A DNA stretch of 64,000 nucleotides from Thamnaconus septentrionalis (GCA_009823395.1 CM020506.1:23894501-23958500); one strand, 5' to 3'. Positions 1 to 9,180 are shown, counted from the first letter of the stretch. Numbers and translations: made by a program. The notes: generated by a model from the sequence alone, not told the origin.

Positions 1-460
1 CGAAAGATGCCCGCCACAGAGGTCCGGACGTCATGCAGCGACGCTGAGAGGCTTCTACGCGGGAAGCCGCGGAGATGGAGGACAAGAAAATGAAGCGTGA
101 CAACCACAAAGCCTCTCTCACCATTATGAGGCATTTCGCTGCAGGGTCGTCTGACACATGAGACGATCCTACAGGGGACAACGACAACCGGAGAAGAGCA
201 GTCGGCGGGGAGAGGACGGAAGAAATGTGCAGGGTGCATGCCACAACCTGCGGTCCGAATGGGTCACTGGGCCAAAGAATGCCGGGAAAAGACCACGCGA
301 CAGACTGGAACCAGGTGAGAGGATCTGAGGAACCGCCACCAAGGTTCCAAGAGGATCCAACTCAAGATCAACTGAGGGAGGAGGTGGAGTGGGGACACGG
401 CATGGATCCGGCGCGATGCAGGCCTCGACCTCTACAAGCGTTTAAGCCAGAGGGGAAGTG
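1..460 (+). pseudogene. ERV-1 gag remnant (capsid end and nucleocapsid zinc knuckle)
   Basis: This is the 3' part of a retroviral gag gene, which encodes the virion structural polyprotein. A zinc-knuckle-like motif at 226-282 reads C-x2-C, then an over-long spacer, then GHWAKEC. The second half matches the Cys-His box that binds genomic RNA, while the first half is distorted. The first ~90 bases match, in reverse complement, 42612-42705, where the capsid frame is more readable, so this is the capsid C-terminus. The frame is broken by stops and indels; for example the knuckle frame is closed by a stop near base 91. The gene starts upstream of the window. The order gag, protease, RT, RNase H, integrase on the same strand supports one decayed provirus. 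Confidence 0.6.
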
Positions 461-780
461 ATGCACACACATGCAACACGCTTCTTGCAATGTGAAGAAA
501 TGTCACTGTGTCTCTAACTTCCCTTCCCCTGTTGACACCTTACACTGGTTCAGATTCTGATATTTGAGTCCGCTTGACATACACTGACTCATGTTCTGAT
601 GTTGATTATTCCAAAACGTATACTGATTTACATGGTGATGCTGATTTTGATTCTGACACCGAGTTTAGAGTTCACTGATTGTGTGTAGCTGTGGTAATGT
701 TGCGTAAGACACCGCATCACTACATTTATTTTGCTGTTTTCTTTGTTTCTTGAGAAGTTTTTATTTTGGTTTTTCTGTGG
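461..780 (+). other. gag-pol junction of ERV-1, acidic stretch, degraded
   Basis: No intact gene is present. One frame at about 593-678 is rich in Asp and Ser (several D-x-D pairs) and ends at a stop. It lies where a gag-pro-pol linker would be, so I infer decayed ERV coding sequence, but I recognise no domain. Confidence 0.3.
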
Positions 781-866
781 AAAGCGCAACAGACCAACAC
801 GCATTAACGTCCGCTATTACGGTTGCTCCACACTTAAGCTCACAGCGGAGCCGCGCGAGAGACTTC
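780..866 (+). repeat. Diverged direct repeat, copy 1 (partner 2550-2645)
   Basis: This stretch aligns with 2550-2645 at roughly three-quarters identity by eye. Shared landmarks are CTGTGGAA, ACGGTTGC, GAGCCGCG and the block AGAGACTTCCTCTCT. The two copies bracket about 1.7 kb holding a TG microsatellite and a SINE-like repeat. They may be a local duplication of the ERV gag-pol junction or the ends of an old insertion; I cannot decide. Confidence 0.5.
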
Positions 867-1379
867 CTCTCTCACTTATGCACAATTAGAAAGCCACAGG
901 AATTCCTTCCGACGATTTGAACTTAGTAAACATGTTCTTTCCCCACATTCAATCTTACTGGTGTACATTTAAATATTCACATTTCTAAATAAGTAAACAT
1001 CCCATTACAACATCAATGAACACTCGCGTAACCGGAGCGGACTCGGTATGCCAACCCACTGGCCCAACCTATGTAGACTGGCCGTTGTAACCCTGCTCAT
1101 TAAGTAATCACTCCAGAACCGATACATTTCACGCGTAATTTAACTCTCATGCCCTCAGTCTCAGAGATTCAGTGCTACGGAAACAGTTACATGCTGGGGT
1201 GAGTGACTTACTCTCTGGATGAGGGAACACTGGTTACGTTGATTAAGAAGGCTGGAGGCAGGCTAACCACGGTCCAGATGGTTTGAGGGAGTTGGGAGGA
1301 GGACACAGGGAGGCCAGGGAGTCGGTTGCTTGTAACTCTCATTTTATTTATTTCTAACTGCTTTTTGGGAACAAAATAT
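867..1379. other. Unassigned sequence, no gene seen
   Basis: AT-rich unique-looking sequence with no open frame of note, no recognisable domain and no tandem structure. It sits between the first copy of the diverged direct repeat and the TG microsatellite. Confidence 0.4.
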
Positions 1380-1416
1380 TTGTGTGTGTGGGTGTGACAA
1401 TGTGTGTGTGTGTGTG
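1380..1416. repeat. (TG)n microsatellite, interrupted
   Basis: A run of TG dinucleotides with two interruptions (GGG and ACAA). Simple sequence repeat; no function inferred. Confidence 0.9.
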
Positions 1417-1619
1417 CTGCAATAACAAATGAGAAAGGAAGATTGTTAATGTTGAACAGAAAAGATTGCACTATGCACCTCAGCCTTAGACACAGTGACT
1501 TACAGTATTAATTGTCGGATCTCCTTTTAAGCCCACAATGAGCCTCCGTATCAATTCGGCATTTTGCAGATTAAAAATAATTCACGCTCTTCAAACAAAT
1601 CAGCCAATAATCACGGAAA

Positions 1620-2005
1620 CCATTCATTCATTCTTCTATACCCGACTTGTTCCTGTTTCAGGAGTCACGGGGGTCTGCTGGAGCCTATCCCAGCTGTCTT
1701 AGGGGCGAAGGCAGGTACACCCTGAACAGAGTCATGCCAGTTCATCGCAGGGCCACGCCAAGAAGCAAACAACCAATCACACTCCACATGCACCTCTGGA
1801 CGAATTTATGAAGTGTTCAATTGACCTCACATGCATGTTTTGGAGTGTGGGAGGAAGCCGGAGAGCCGGAGAGAACCCCACTGCCAGACCGCCCCAGGAG
1901 AACATGCAAACTCACACAGAAGGTCTGCAGGCCGGGCCCCGGAATCAGACCCAGTCTTCTTGCTGTGAGGCGGCGGCGCTCTTACCTGCGCCACCGTGTC
2001 GCCCC
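1620..2005 (-). mobile_element. SINE-like dispersed fish repeat, copy 1
   Basis: Read on the minus strand, the element starts near 2005 with a pol III A-box-like stretch (TGGCGCAGGTAAGAGCG) and a B-box-like stretch (GGGTCTGATTCC). It continues with the very common fish sequence containing CAGCAAGAAG, GAGTTTGCATGTTCTCC and AACATGCATG, and ends in a short (GAAT)n tail at 1620-1634. A tRNA-like head followed by a microsatellite tail is typical of SINEs whose 3' end is shared with L2-type LINEs. A second copy in the opposite orientation lies at 13028-13327. The exact family name cannot be confirmed from sequence alone. Confidence 0.75.
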
Positions 2006-2549
2006 TGGAGAAACCATAACATCGTGTCCCGGAAGCGAATAATTAATAGATCAATATGCAGCGTCCAGAATATCTATTTAATAAAAATCAATAGGATCAT
2101 GAGCGCTCACACGACCGCCTCCTCCGGTCCGCCCACGATCCGCCCGCCCGGATCAAAACACGGTCCGACCCGCCGCGCACAGCGGCGAGATCGGCTGGCG
2201 GATCAGGCGATGCTCGGTTGATCGGCAAGACCACAGCCGAGACGGACAGCTGGAGAATCGCTTTTATGACCCAAAAGGAAAAGAAAACCGCACTTCACGT
2301 TCAAGTAAAGCGCGCACAGGTTATGGTCAGGGAGAAAGGGCGTGAGATCTCGCTCACGTTATGGAAGCAAACCCTGGCACTTCCCGGCCAGGTGACTTAT
2401 ATTACGGAAACGGCTGATCTCCGTCAGCTGTGCAGATCACCGCTTCAGCGCAAAAGAGTGCGTGGCGTCTGCGAACCGGTCAATCGCGAATGAAGCGAAG
2501 ACGAGTTGTACACATACATTCACTCTGTGTGTCATTTTCCTTCTCACCT
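2006..2549. other. GC-rich unassigned stretch
   Basis: Contains a short CpG-rich segment (about 2100-2220) and a 91-codon open frame at 2218-2493 on the plus strand with no domain I recognise. The position between gag and protease of ERV-1 suggests retroviral or inserted sequence, but nothing supports a gene. Confidence 0.3.
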
Positions 2550-2645
2550 GTGGAAGCACAACCACACAACATTTTAACATCTTCTGTATTCACGGTTGCA
2601 TCCCACATAGCTCTCACGAGCCGCGGAGAGACTTCCTCTCTAGCG
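2550..2645 (+). repeat. Diverged direct repeat, copy 2 (partner 780-866)
   Basis: Second copy of the bracketing repeat; same landmarks in the same order as 780-866. It lies just upstream of the protease remnant. Confidence 0.5.
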
Positions 2646-2779
2646 TTATTCCCCGACGCGACCTCCACTGGTAAGTGGGTGGCACCCTGCTCACCGATCA
2701 CTCTCACACACCAAAGCCACCACCAAAGCAGGAACAGTGTTTTGCCACAATTATGCTACACTTGCTCTCGCCTGGCGGT

Positions 2780-3239
2780 GAGACATGCATTGACACTGAC
2801 ACAGAGTCAGGGTTGATTTCACGTGACCAAATTTTGGCACCATTGACAGGTTAGGCGTTGTCACGGCATCCTCCTCCACCACATACACGTTGTATAACAA
2901 AGCTGCGTTTGAGAAACTGCATGGGTCACCCATAGCATTATGGGTAAAAAATCACGTTCCTAGGCGATGAGCGAACTGCCACTGTCGCTCATCGTGGGTG
3001 CAGAGGAACTTCCTCAGTGTAGAAAAGTGGGAGATATTCGTTCTATCGGGCAGCTGGAGCGAAGAAGAGGCCTCTCACCATTCCACCTTACTTGTATTGA
3101 CTATGGCGGACCGAGACATGCACATGGCAAAAACAAATTAAACACAGCCGTGTTGTCAAGAAGTGTGTCCGATGAATTGTTGGCAAGAGATTTGCTTCTA
3201 GCCCTGGGCAGGAATCTCATCTCCACCCCGACGGGTTGA
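2780..3239 (+). pseudogene. ERV-1 retroviral aspartic protease remnant
   Basis: Retroviral protease cleaves the Gag-Pol polyprotein. Here the active-site region survives only as I-D-T-D-T-E-S-G at 2789-2812, resembling the D-T/S-G-A catalytic loop but with Gly replaced. The C-terminal signature A-R-D-L-L at 3183-3197, followed by L-G and T-P-T-G, matches the G-R-D-L/I-L helix that closes these proteases. The two parts are in different frames, so the gene is dead. It lies directly upstream of reverse transcriptase, as in gamma- and epsilon-like retroviruses. Confidence 0.5.
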
Positions 3240-3800
3240 TTGTTTGCCAGGTCGTTATCTTCCTCGCCTTGGCTCAAATTCCTAAGCCTCCTGCATGTCT
3301 ACCAGTGGTTTTTCCCTCGAGGCCTCAGAAGAATTGATGAGCGGCGACCCAACGATAAAGTGCCGGGTGATGCTCACTTCATGAAGGCTCCCAATTTGCA
3401 CTGCAGCAACCGTGCAACGCGTGAAAACAGTGTTTGAGAGTCCAGCCTTTTTTTCAAGCGTGAATGATGACCTTTTGTTTTGTACGTTGTTTTGGGGCCC
3501 CAACAATGCGTCGCCTCTGTTTCACTCACACACGGAGCAGAGTGCATTTTTTTTCTGTCTGTGGGTCCACCCCCACATTTCACTTTCAAGGGTCCAGGCG
3601 ATGAGTGGAAGGACCTAGGTCCCTTTTGACAAAATGCCTGTCGACCAAAGACTGGCACGAGAGAGAAGCGGGGACATTTTATTCCCCTCACTGAATGTGC
3701 ACAAGACTGATTTTCGACTGAGACACGCAGGCTCTTCGCTGTCTGCACCTAACAGAGACACTTGCGACAGCGACAAGCGCCAACACCAGGTTTGCATGTT
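3240..3800 (+). other. Protease-RT spacer of ERV-1, degraded
   Basis: No domain is recognisable. There are several short open frames on both strands, none continuous. By position this is the protease-to-reverse-transcriptase linker of the same provirus. Confidence 0.35.
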
Positions 3801-3804
3801 TCAC

Positions 3805-4140
3805 TGACACATCGCAGCTGCCCGAGGAACTGAGTGAGGTTCCCTCCTCACTGTGGGCTGCTCACAAATACGATGTGGGACTGATCAAAGGTGCCGAACC
3901 GGTGAAGATCACACCAAAAGTGATATTCGGCCCAACCAGCTATAATATCCTCTGAAACCAGAAGCTGTTGAAGGAATCACTCCTGTTTTTGATTCTCTCC
4001 TCGAAGCAGGTGTCATTGTCCCATGCCCCGACACACCAGTGCGCTTGCGCCCATGTTCCTGTCAAAAAGGCCAGAGTTCCTCCTCAACGTGATGACTGGA
4101 GGTTTGTTCAAGATTTGAGAGCAGTTAACGCTGCTGTCCA
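3805..4140 (+). pseudogene. ERV-1 reverse transcriptase, fingers/N-terminal part
   Basis: Reverse transcriptase copies viral RNA into DNA. Across frames one can read L-W-A near 3855, then DVGLIKGAEPVKI, a P-K block, Y-P-L-K-P-E-A, GVIVPCP and WRFVQDLRAVN. These are the conserved order of the gammaretrovirus-like RT fingers and first palm strand (R-x-V-x-D-L-R-x-V-N). One stop and several indels break it. After the tripeptide H-T-R near 4146 the sequence jumps straight to the thumb region, so about 130-140 codons are absent, including the Y-x-D-D catalytic motif. The element cannot encode an active RT. Confidence 0.85.
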
Positions 4141-4640
4141 CACCAGGTACCAAGGTCGTACGCTCTCCCAGAAGCGTATCGGAGCTATCTCATCTTTTTC
4201 CAAGCCGCGCACAAAGAAACAGCTGATGTCCTTTTTGGGCCTTTGTGGGTATTGTAGAAATTTTGTTCCAAACAATCGAGAAACCAATGAGGGAGCTCAT
4301 TCACAAACCAGGCATGACTATGTCATCCCAGCTCGCCTGGTCAGAAGCGGCTGAACACGCGTTTACGGCCATGAAGAAGGCCCTGCAGTCGCCGCCCACT
4401 TTAGGCATCCCTGACCCCACGAAACCGTTCGTTCAGGCTGTGGATGAGAGAGAAGGCCATGACTTTTGTTCTTTGCAGAAACACGGCACTGACCTCAGGC
4501 CTGTTGGTTATTTTTTCAGCTGTTCGATCCGTTGCAGTGGGCCTGCCGAAAGTGTCTGGCGCCACAGCTGCCTCTGAAAAGCCCGGTACCGCACGCCGTG
4601 TCCCTGATTTTAGCAGAGCAGCGACGTCCACATCTCTGCC
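4141..4640 (+). pseudogene. ERV-1 reverse transcriptase, thumb/connection part
   Basis: The frame from about 4170 reads R-I-G-A-I, then T-K-K-Q-L-M-S-F-L-G-L-C-G-Y-C-R, then a frameshift to K-P-M-R-E-L-I, W-S-E-A-A-E-H-A-F and L-G-I-P-D-P-T-K-P-F. This is the standard block that follows the RT active site and leads into the connection domain of retroviral pol. It joins the N-terminal part after an internal deletion at about 4146-4175. The reading frame shifts at about 4262 and again after 4450. Confidence 0.85.
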
Positions 4641-4849
4641 GCCACGGTACCTGCGTTATCACACTTGTTTTGCTCGAAATGCCGACCGACCTGCCCCACC
4701 GGCGGAGAGCCACACGACTGCATAGCAGAGCTAGACACAATTTGCTCCCCGACCTGACCTGACTGACGATCCCCTTGCTAATGCTGATTTTGTTTTCTAA
4801 ATTTTTGTTTTTCTATTTTGTTTTTTCTCATGTATTTTTTGTTTTCAGC
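4641..4849 (+). other. Connection-to-RNase H linker, degraded
   Basis: Retroviral by position only. It includes a T-rich stretch (about 4790-4845) that looks like a low-complexity insertion. No domain recognised. Confidence 0.3.
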
Positions 4850-5275
4850 GTTCGGGAGACGACAAAAGGCGCCAACAGAGTTGGTTACGCAGTTGTCTCC
4901 GACTCGGCGGTCATCTGTTCTGACTCCCTTCCATGTCACCTCTCAGCACAAGGGCAGAGCTGGTTTTGCTAACTGAAGCTTGTAAATTTGCAGAGGGCAA
5001 GTCAGTCACAATCTACACAGACTCCCGTTGCGTTTGGTGTTGTTCATGACTTTGGGGCACTGTGGAAATGCAGGAACTTCCTCAAGTCAGGACGGGAAGC
5101 GGTGTTAAATCATGTGCTGATTGCTGACCTCTTGCAAGCCATACTTCTGCCCTCCCAGATAGCAGTATGTAAAATGTTCTGCTCACACTAACCTTCATGA
5201 TCCTGTCTCCCAGGGTAACGCCAGAGCAGACGCAGCAGCAAAGGCAGCTGCAAAGCAGCATCGCCCGCTACAGCC
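4850..5275 (+). pseudogene. ERV-1 RNase H remnant
   Basis: RNase H removes the RNA strand during reverse transcription. Visible landmarks are R-V-G-Y-A-V-V near 4880, E-A-C-K-F-A near 4976, V-T-I-Y-T-D-S-R at about 5008-5031 (a catalytic Asp lies in the T-D-S-R motif), G-V-V-H-D-F-G-A-L-W-K at 5036-5070, and G-N-A-R-A-D-A-A-A-K at 5216-5245, which carries another conserved Asp. The order is correct for retroviral RNase H. At least two frameshifts separate these blocks. Confidence 0.85.
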
Positions 5276-6064
5276 GCAGCTCCGATGATGACGTCATCCT
5301 TTGATGCTGATGCTCACTGGCAGTGCAGTCGCCACAGCAAAGGAGAAGGCCACTTACGCCTCGCAGGCGCACGTTGGGACAGCGTGTGTCTATCATTTGG
5401 GAAGGACCAAACGTAACCCGTGTCTCCCAAAGCATTTTTTCCCTTATTTTGCTAAATTGACACATGCGTTAGACCATGTGTCAAAAGGGGGATGTTGGAG
5501 TTGATTAATCAATTTTGGTTCACCAGAGGGTTTTCTGTCGTGGCACAAAAGCATTGTGAAGCATGTTTGATCTGCCTTTCACAAAAATGCAGGACGACCA
5601 GTCAAGATGGCAGCAGCAGCAGCAGCAGCAGCAGCACACCCGCCCCAACCAGACCCGTTTGAACACGCTATGATGGATTTTATCGAATTGACACCGTCAG
5701 CAGGGGAAAAGTTTTGTCTTGTCATGGTTGATATGTGGTCGAAATGGGTGAAGGCGTTCCCCAGCGCCACACAATCAGCTAACGACGTGGCCAAAGCCTT
5801 GCTGACAGAAATAATTCCAAGATGGGGGATTCCAAACAAAATCTCCAGCGATAATGGAACACATTTTGCAAATGAGGCACTTAATCAGATTGGGAAACTT
5901 TTTGGCATTGACCTCAAAAACATTGTGCTTATCATCCTGCCAGTGGTGGGGCGATTGGCGTGAAAATGAATGCGCTGAAAAGCAAGTTAGCCAAATGTTG
6001 TGCCGACACCGGCCTGCCATGGCCAAAAGCTCTTCCCATTGTCCTGATGGACATGAGAATGAGG
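5276..6064 (+). pseudogene. ERV-1 integrase, zinc-binding and catalytic core
   Basis: Integrase joins viral DNA to host DNA. Upstream, a His-rich stretch and C-E-A-C-L-I-C near 5553-5575 represent the N-terminal HHCC zinc domain. The core is open at 5640-5920, with M-M-D-F-I-E-L (first catalytic Asp), W-S-K-W-V-K-A-F, G-I-P-N-K-I-S-S-D-N-G-T-H-F (second Asp), then a frame change to the segment Y-H-P-A-S-G-G-A near 5930-5955. The third catalytic residue, normally Glu right after this segment, is not seen: the codons read I-G-V-K-M-N. A CAG trinucleotide run has expanded in the linker at about 5610-5634. The gene is inactive. Confidence 0.9.
5610..5634. repeat. (CAG)n trinucleotide repeat inside integrase
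   Basis: About eight CAG/GCA triplets lie between the zinc-binding and core domains of the integrase remnant. In the integrase frame they would read as an Ala run, which retroviral integrases lack, so they arose after or during decay. Confidence 0.9.
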
Positions 6065-6189
6065 AGACGCACGCGCGCTAATCTCAGTCCTTTGAAGTCT
6101 TGTTTGCAGCTCCTCCCCAGATTGGTATGACTACAGGAGGAAAGGCACTCCCCTCCACGGCCTTGTGTGAAGACACAATACTAACCTAT

Positions 6190-6430
6190 TGTTCCAACCT
6201 TGCATCCGCTCTAGCAGACGTAGGCGCCAAGTGTCCGCTGCTCAACCCCAGGCTGCTGACGGGACCGCTGCACTGCCTGAAGCCTGGCGACTACGTCCTG
6301 GTAAAGGACCTCCGGAGAAAAGAGCTGGAGAGCAAGTCGCTGGCTGGGGCCGTTCAAGTGCTCCTGGTGGACGCAGACCGCCGTCAAAGTGGCTGAAAGA
6401 GCCACCTGGATCCACGCAAGTGAGTCGTCG
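6190..6430 (+). pseudogene. ERV-1 integrase C-terminal (SH3-like) domain
   Basis: The frame contains L-K-P-G-D-Y-V-L-V-K at 6277-6306, V-Q-V-L-L-V at 6355-6372, and after a one-base shift T-A-V-K-V-A-E-R-A-T-W-I-H-A-S to about 6420. This is the DNA-binding SH3-like domain that closes gammaretrovirus-like pol, including the W-I-H end. It overlaps the start of the env reading region, as in related viruses. Confidence 0.85.
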
Positions 6431-6524
6431 CCGAGCTGGCGAAGGCACTCCAGAGAGCAGGAGAGCCACGTGCGGATCATCACCTGACGCTGTGGGGCGC
6501 CGGGGCGCGCGGGAGCTGACAGTG

Positions 6525-6830
6525 AAAGGTGAATCAAACGCCTACCCAACGAAAGCAGCAAGATGGAACGTCCGGCGCCATGGCACCCATTCCGCCTGCC
6601 AGGCCTTTGCGGCCCTCACGGGCACGCTGGCCAGCCTGGGCCTCATCAGCGGGATCATCATTTTTCACAATCTGGTGCTTGGACAGCACGAAGAGTTTCC
6701 GAGGAGAAGGTGGCAACGCCACCATCACTGCCTCCGCACTCCTGTTCCAGCACACCCTGCTGGTGCACCTGCTTTTCCACTTCACACCACACCCTACACT
6801 ACACCCCACATAACCTCCAGTGTAGGTCAG
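6525..6830 (+). pseudogene. ERV-1 env leader remnant
   Basis: Just after integrase a frame reads a basic and Pro-rich stretch, then a hydrophobic segment (L-A-S-L-G-L-I-S-G-I-I-I-F) near 6625-6670. This is consistent with the leader peptide at the start of a retroviral envelope glycoprotein. Soon after, the sequence turns into CAC/ACC-rich low complexity and the frame is lost. No surface or transmembrane subunit can be recognised downstream. The call rests mainly on position. Confidence 0.4.
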
Positions 6831-7045
6831 CCAGGACGGGCTGACCAACACAAAAGATGAGCCACAACTGACATGCCCACTCATTCCCTGAAGACTCCTG
6901 CTGCACGCCGTCGCACGCAACCAACCTCTGGTGGCGTTACGTCAACTCTGCAGCACGAGCTCAAGGACATGTGAATTGTTTTGTCTGGTCACGCATGCTG
7001 CTGCGCTCGACTGTTCAACCATTGTTCGAGCTAGTGCTCTCGGAG
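6831..7045 (+). other. Degraded env region, nothing recognisable
   Basis: Short sequence after the env leader with no domain, before the AAT microsatellite that heads the next dispersed repeat. Confidence 0.3.
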
Positions 7046-7260
7046 AATAATAATAATAATAATAAACTTTTATTTGTACAGCGCTAAATCACAACCAATG
7101 GCGCCTCAAAGCGCTTTATACAATCAGAGAGAACCAACTGGGCCCCGGAGCAAGCAAAATGCGACAGTGGCTGGGAAAAACTCCCTGTGGGAAGAAACCT
7201 AGGCAGAACCAGACTCCAGAGGGCCATCATCCGCCTATGAGTAGTTGGGGTGAAATACAA
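7046..7260. mobile_element. Common fish dispersed repeat with (AAT)n head
   Basis: An (AAT)n run at 7046-7065 is followed by TTTATTTGTACAGCGCTAAA, CAACCAATGGCGCCTCAAAG, CTGGGAAAAACTCCCTGTGG and AAACCTAGGCAGAACCAGAC. I recognise this block as a frequent interspersed repeat of teleost genomes, class not certain. It is inserted in the env region of ERV-1. Confidence 0.65.
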
Positions 7261-7638
7261 AAAAGAGGAGAGACAGAGAAAGAGAGAAAGTAGTAGAGTG
7301 AGCCAGGGTGGCAGACAGGACAGAGTGAAAAACAGATACACCAACCAGGCATTCACAAAACGGATATAAACACAAAGAATAGGAAATAAGAAGAAGAGAA
7401 GAACTACACTCTGTATGCATTGAAAATGATGCTACGCTGTAATATGTACTACAACCTGATTTTTACCTATTTACTTAGTGCAACTGTGATTTTGTATGTG
7501 CCTCACAAGTTCCTGCCTTTGTGGTCACAGGAGGTGTAACAATCCAAGTTATGATGTTTTCATCCAAAGCTAATGGTGAGTATAAACTGATGTATGTGTG
7601 GATATTTTCACTCTTGTTTCCTGTGATCAAGAACGATC
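7261..7638 (+). other. 3' end of ERV-1 internal region, no readable gene
   Basis: Unrecognised sequence between the dispersed repeat and the polypurine tract. It would be env transmembrane subunit in an intact provirus, but no fusion peptide or membrane anchor could be read. Confidence 0.3.
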
Positions 7639-7650
7639 AAAAGGGGGGAA
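7639..7650 (+). promoter_or_regulatory. Polypurine tract of ERV-1
   Basis: AAAAGGGGGGAA lies directly before a TG that begins the LTR. A purine run abutting the 3' LTR primes plus-strand DNA synthesis in retroviruses. Confidence 0.8.
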
Positions 7651-8021
7651 TGTAATGGAAAATATGTATTCTTGGATTATTCTTTTTTCTGTTTTATGTT
7701 GTATGATCACTAGTAGCACGCGTACAGGATATGAGCTGTGAAATCGTCCTGCTAGTCCTGTATTCATTGTTTTGTCTTCCTCTCTTCTCTTCCTCCTTCT
7801 TCCTTATCTTGTCCCCTCCCGGTCCACTGTATAAAAGACCTTCATCTTCCTTCCCTCTTTGCACTTGCACTGGCATTCATTCGAGCCGTTGCACCTGTTG
7901 CATCTGTTCTGTTGGTTGTACTTTGTTTGTGCCTCGGATATCCGATCTTTTATTTTCTGTTCATTAAATTACTTATTTACTCAGTATTTCTGCATCAGTA
8001 TCTTCGCTCTTTTCCACAACA
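7651..8021 (+). mobile_element. 3' LTR of ERV-1 (371 bp)
   Basis: Starts TGTAATGG directly after the polypurine tract and ends CCACAACA, giving the TG...CA ends of LTRs. It contains a TATA box (TATAAAA, 7830-7836), a CT-rich stretch upstream of it and a poly(A) signal ATTAAA at 7963-7968, in the U3-R-U5 order. The right end coincides exactly with the start of the inverted gypsy fragment at 8022. The 5' LTR lies outside the window, so age cannot be estimated. Confidence 0.8.
7830..7836 (+). promoter_or_regulatory. LTR TATA box
   Basis: TATAAAA in the GC-flanked context expected of an LTR core promoter, about 130 bases upstream of the ATTAAA poly(A) signal. Confidence 0.65.
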
Positions 8022-8141
8022 CACTTAAGATCCTCAAAGGACTGTTGCCACTCACTAGACCAAACAAATGCTTTCAATGGACTGGTTAATTCCTCTCTCG
8101 TGGCCGGCAGCTCCACAGCCTTAGTGCTGGAGATGCCCGCT
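8022..8141 (-). mobile_element. Inverted 120-bp Ty3/gypsy fragment (partner 8976-9095)
   Basis: The reverse complement of this segment matches 8976-9095 almost base for base (about four mismatches by eye). It begins exactly at the end of the ERV-1 LTR and stops exactly where a CAGGGGCG terminal motif begins. The arms enclose about 830 bases. Confidence 0.9.
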
Positions 8142-8570
8142 CAGGGGCGCCGCCAGGAATTTTGCCCCCCTTGAAAAAAATAAACCAAATGGGCCTCCTT
8201 TGCGCAGTGCTTGTCAAAAGCTTCACATCACTCAAAAAATACAGTGTAGTTCAATAATAGTGCTTAAGTCCATCTTTGACAGTTTCAATGTATTTTTATT
8301 GTGAATTCTCCACAAAGCAAACTCTTAACATTTATCAATGATTCATTAAAAAACACTTTAACAAACTTAAATATATTTATATTCAGTGAAAAAAATTCAA
8401 GCATCATTTTAAAATAATGAAAATAAAGTTGAAATGGAAATTCTCCATCCGGATGGAAGGAGAAATTGGCGTTACTATAAGTAGTATAGTCATGGCAGTT
8501 TTCACAACAAAAAAGAGATCACCCTACTGAGAGACTCAGCCAGTTCTCAGTCAATCATTAAGGCCAAAAT
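8142..8570 (+). mobile_element. Possible hAT-type DNA transposon end and AT-rich body
   Basis: CAGGGGCGCCGCCAGGAATT at 8142-8161 resembles the terminal inverted repeat of hAT transposons (CAGGGGCG start, GAATTTTG following) and abruptly interrupts the gypsy fragment. The following ~400 bases are AT-rich with no coding capacity. I could not find the opposite terminal repeat or an 8-bp target duplication, so the element would be truncated. Confidence 0.35.
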
Positions 8571-8577
8571 CTTACCT

Positions 8578-9180
8578 TTGTCATCCGCTACCTCTTGCCA
8601 CTCTAGTGTTAAAATGCGGGGAGTCACAATGGTTAACATGCTCACGCCGCTGCACAGAATCCATCTTCAGTGTCCTCGACTTAGTGGATGGTTCCATGTT
8701 GCAGTTCTCCCTGACTTGCCTATAGCTGGTGTTGATTTCCTTCTCTGTAATGACATTGCCGGGGGAAAGGTGAGCCCAACTCCGATCATCGTGGATGTCC
8801 TTGTTGCAGCCGATGCTCCCTGTGACAATCAAGAATCTCTTGAAATTTTTGCAGCCTGGGCGGTCACAAGGGCTCAAGCTAACAAGTACAGAGATGATCT
8901 ATCAGACACGTTCTCTTTGCAGATGGGCCAACTGGTTTTGAAGCTGCTTGAGCCTCAGAATGGCAGTCATGAGCAAGCGGGCATCTCCAGCACTAAGGCA
9001 GTGGAGCTGCCAGCCACGAGAGAAGAATTAACCAGTCCATTGAAAGCATTTGTTTGGTCTAGTGAGTGGCAACAGTCCTTTGAGGATCTTAAGTGCCTTC
9101 TCAGCTGTAACCCTGTCGTGTCTGCTCCAAATCTTTCCTCATTGGCTAGAAGCCCAAAATTTGGCGTCGGTGTGTCTTAG
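8578..9180 (+). pseudogene. Ty3/gypsy pol fragment: protease joined to RT end
   Basis: A 200-codon open frame. Residues ~30-75 contain L-P-I-A-G-V-D-F-L-L-C-N-D-I-A-G-G-K-V, the C-terminal part of a Ty3/gypsy protease as found in fish elements, followed by A-V-T-R-A-Q-A. Residues ~135-190 contain a linker and F-V-W-S-S-E-W-Q-Q-S-F-E-D-L-K, then N-P-V-V-S-A-P-N-L, the block after the RT active site. The fingers and palm with the Y-x-D-D motif are missing although the frame stays open, so this is an in-frame internal deletion. The Asp that begins the protease active site is upstream and absent. Non-functional despite being open. Confidence 0.75.

Noticed and set aside
1808..2221. 137-codon open frame
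   Set aside because: It runs through the reverse of a SINE-like repeat, which is non-coding.
2218..2493. 91-codon plus-strand open frame between gag and protease
   Set aside because: I could not relate it to Gag, protease or any other family; it may be chance in GC-rich sequence.
8578..9180. Functional 200-residue host gene
   Set aside because: The frame joins a gypsy protease end to the region after the RT active site; its openness is explained by an in-frame deletion.
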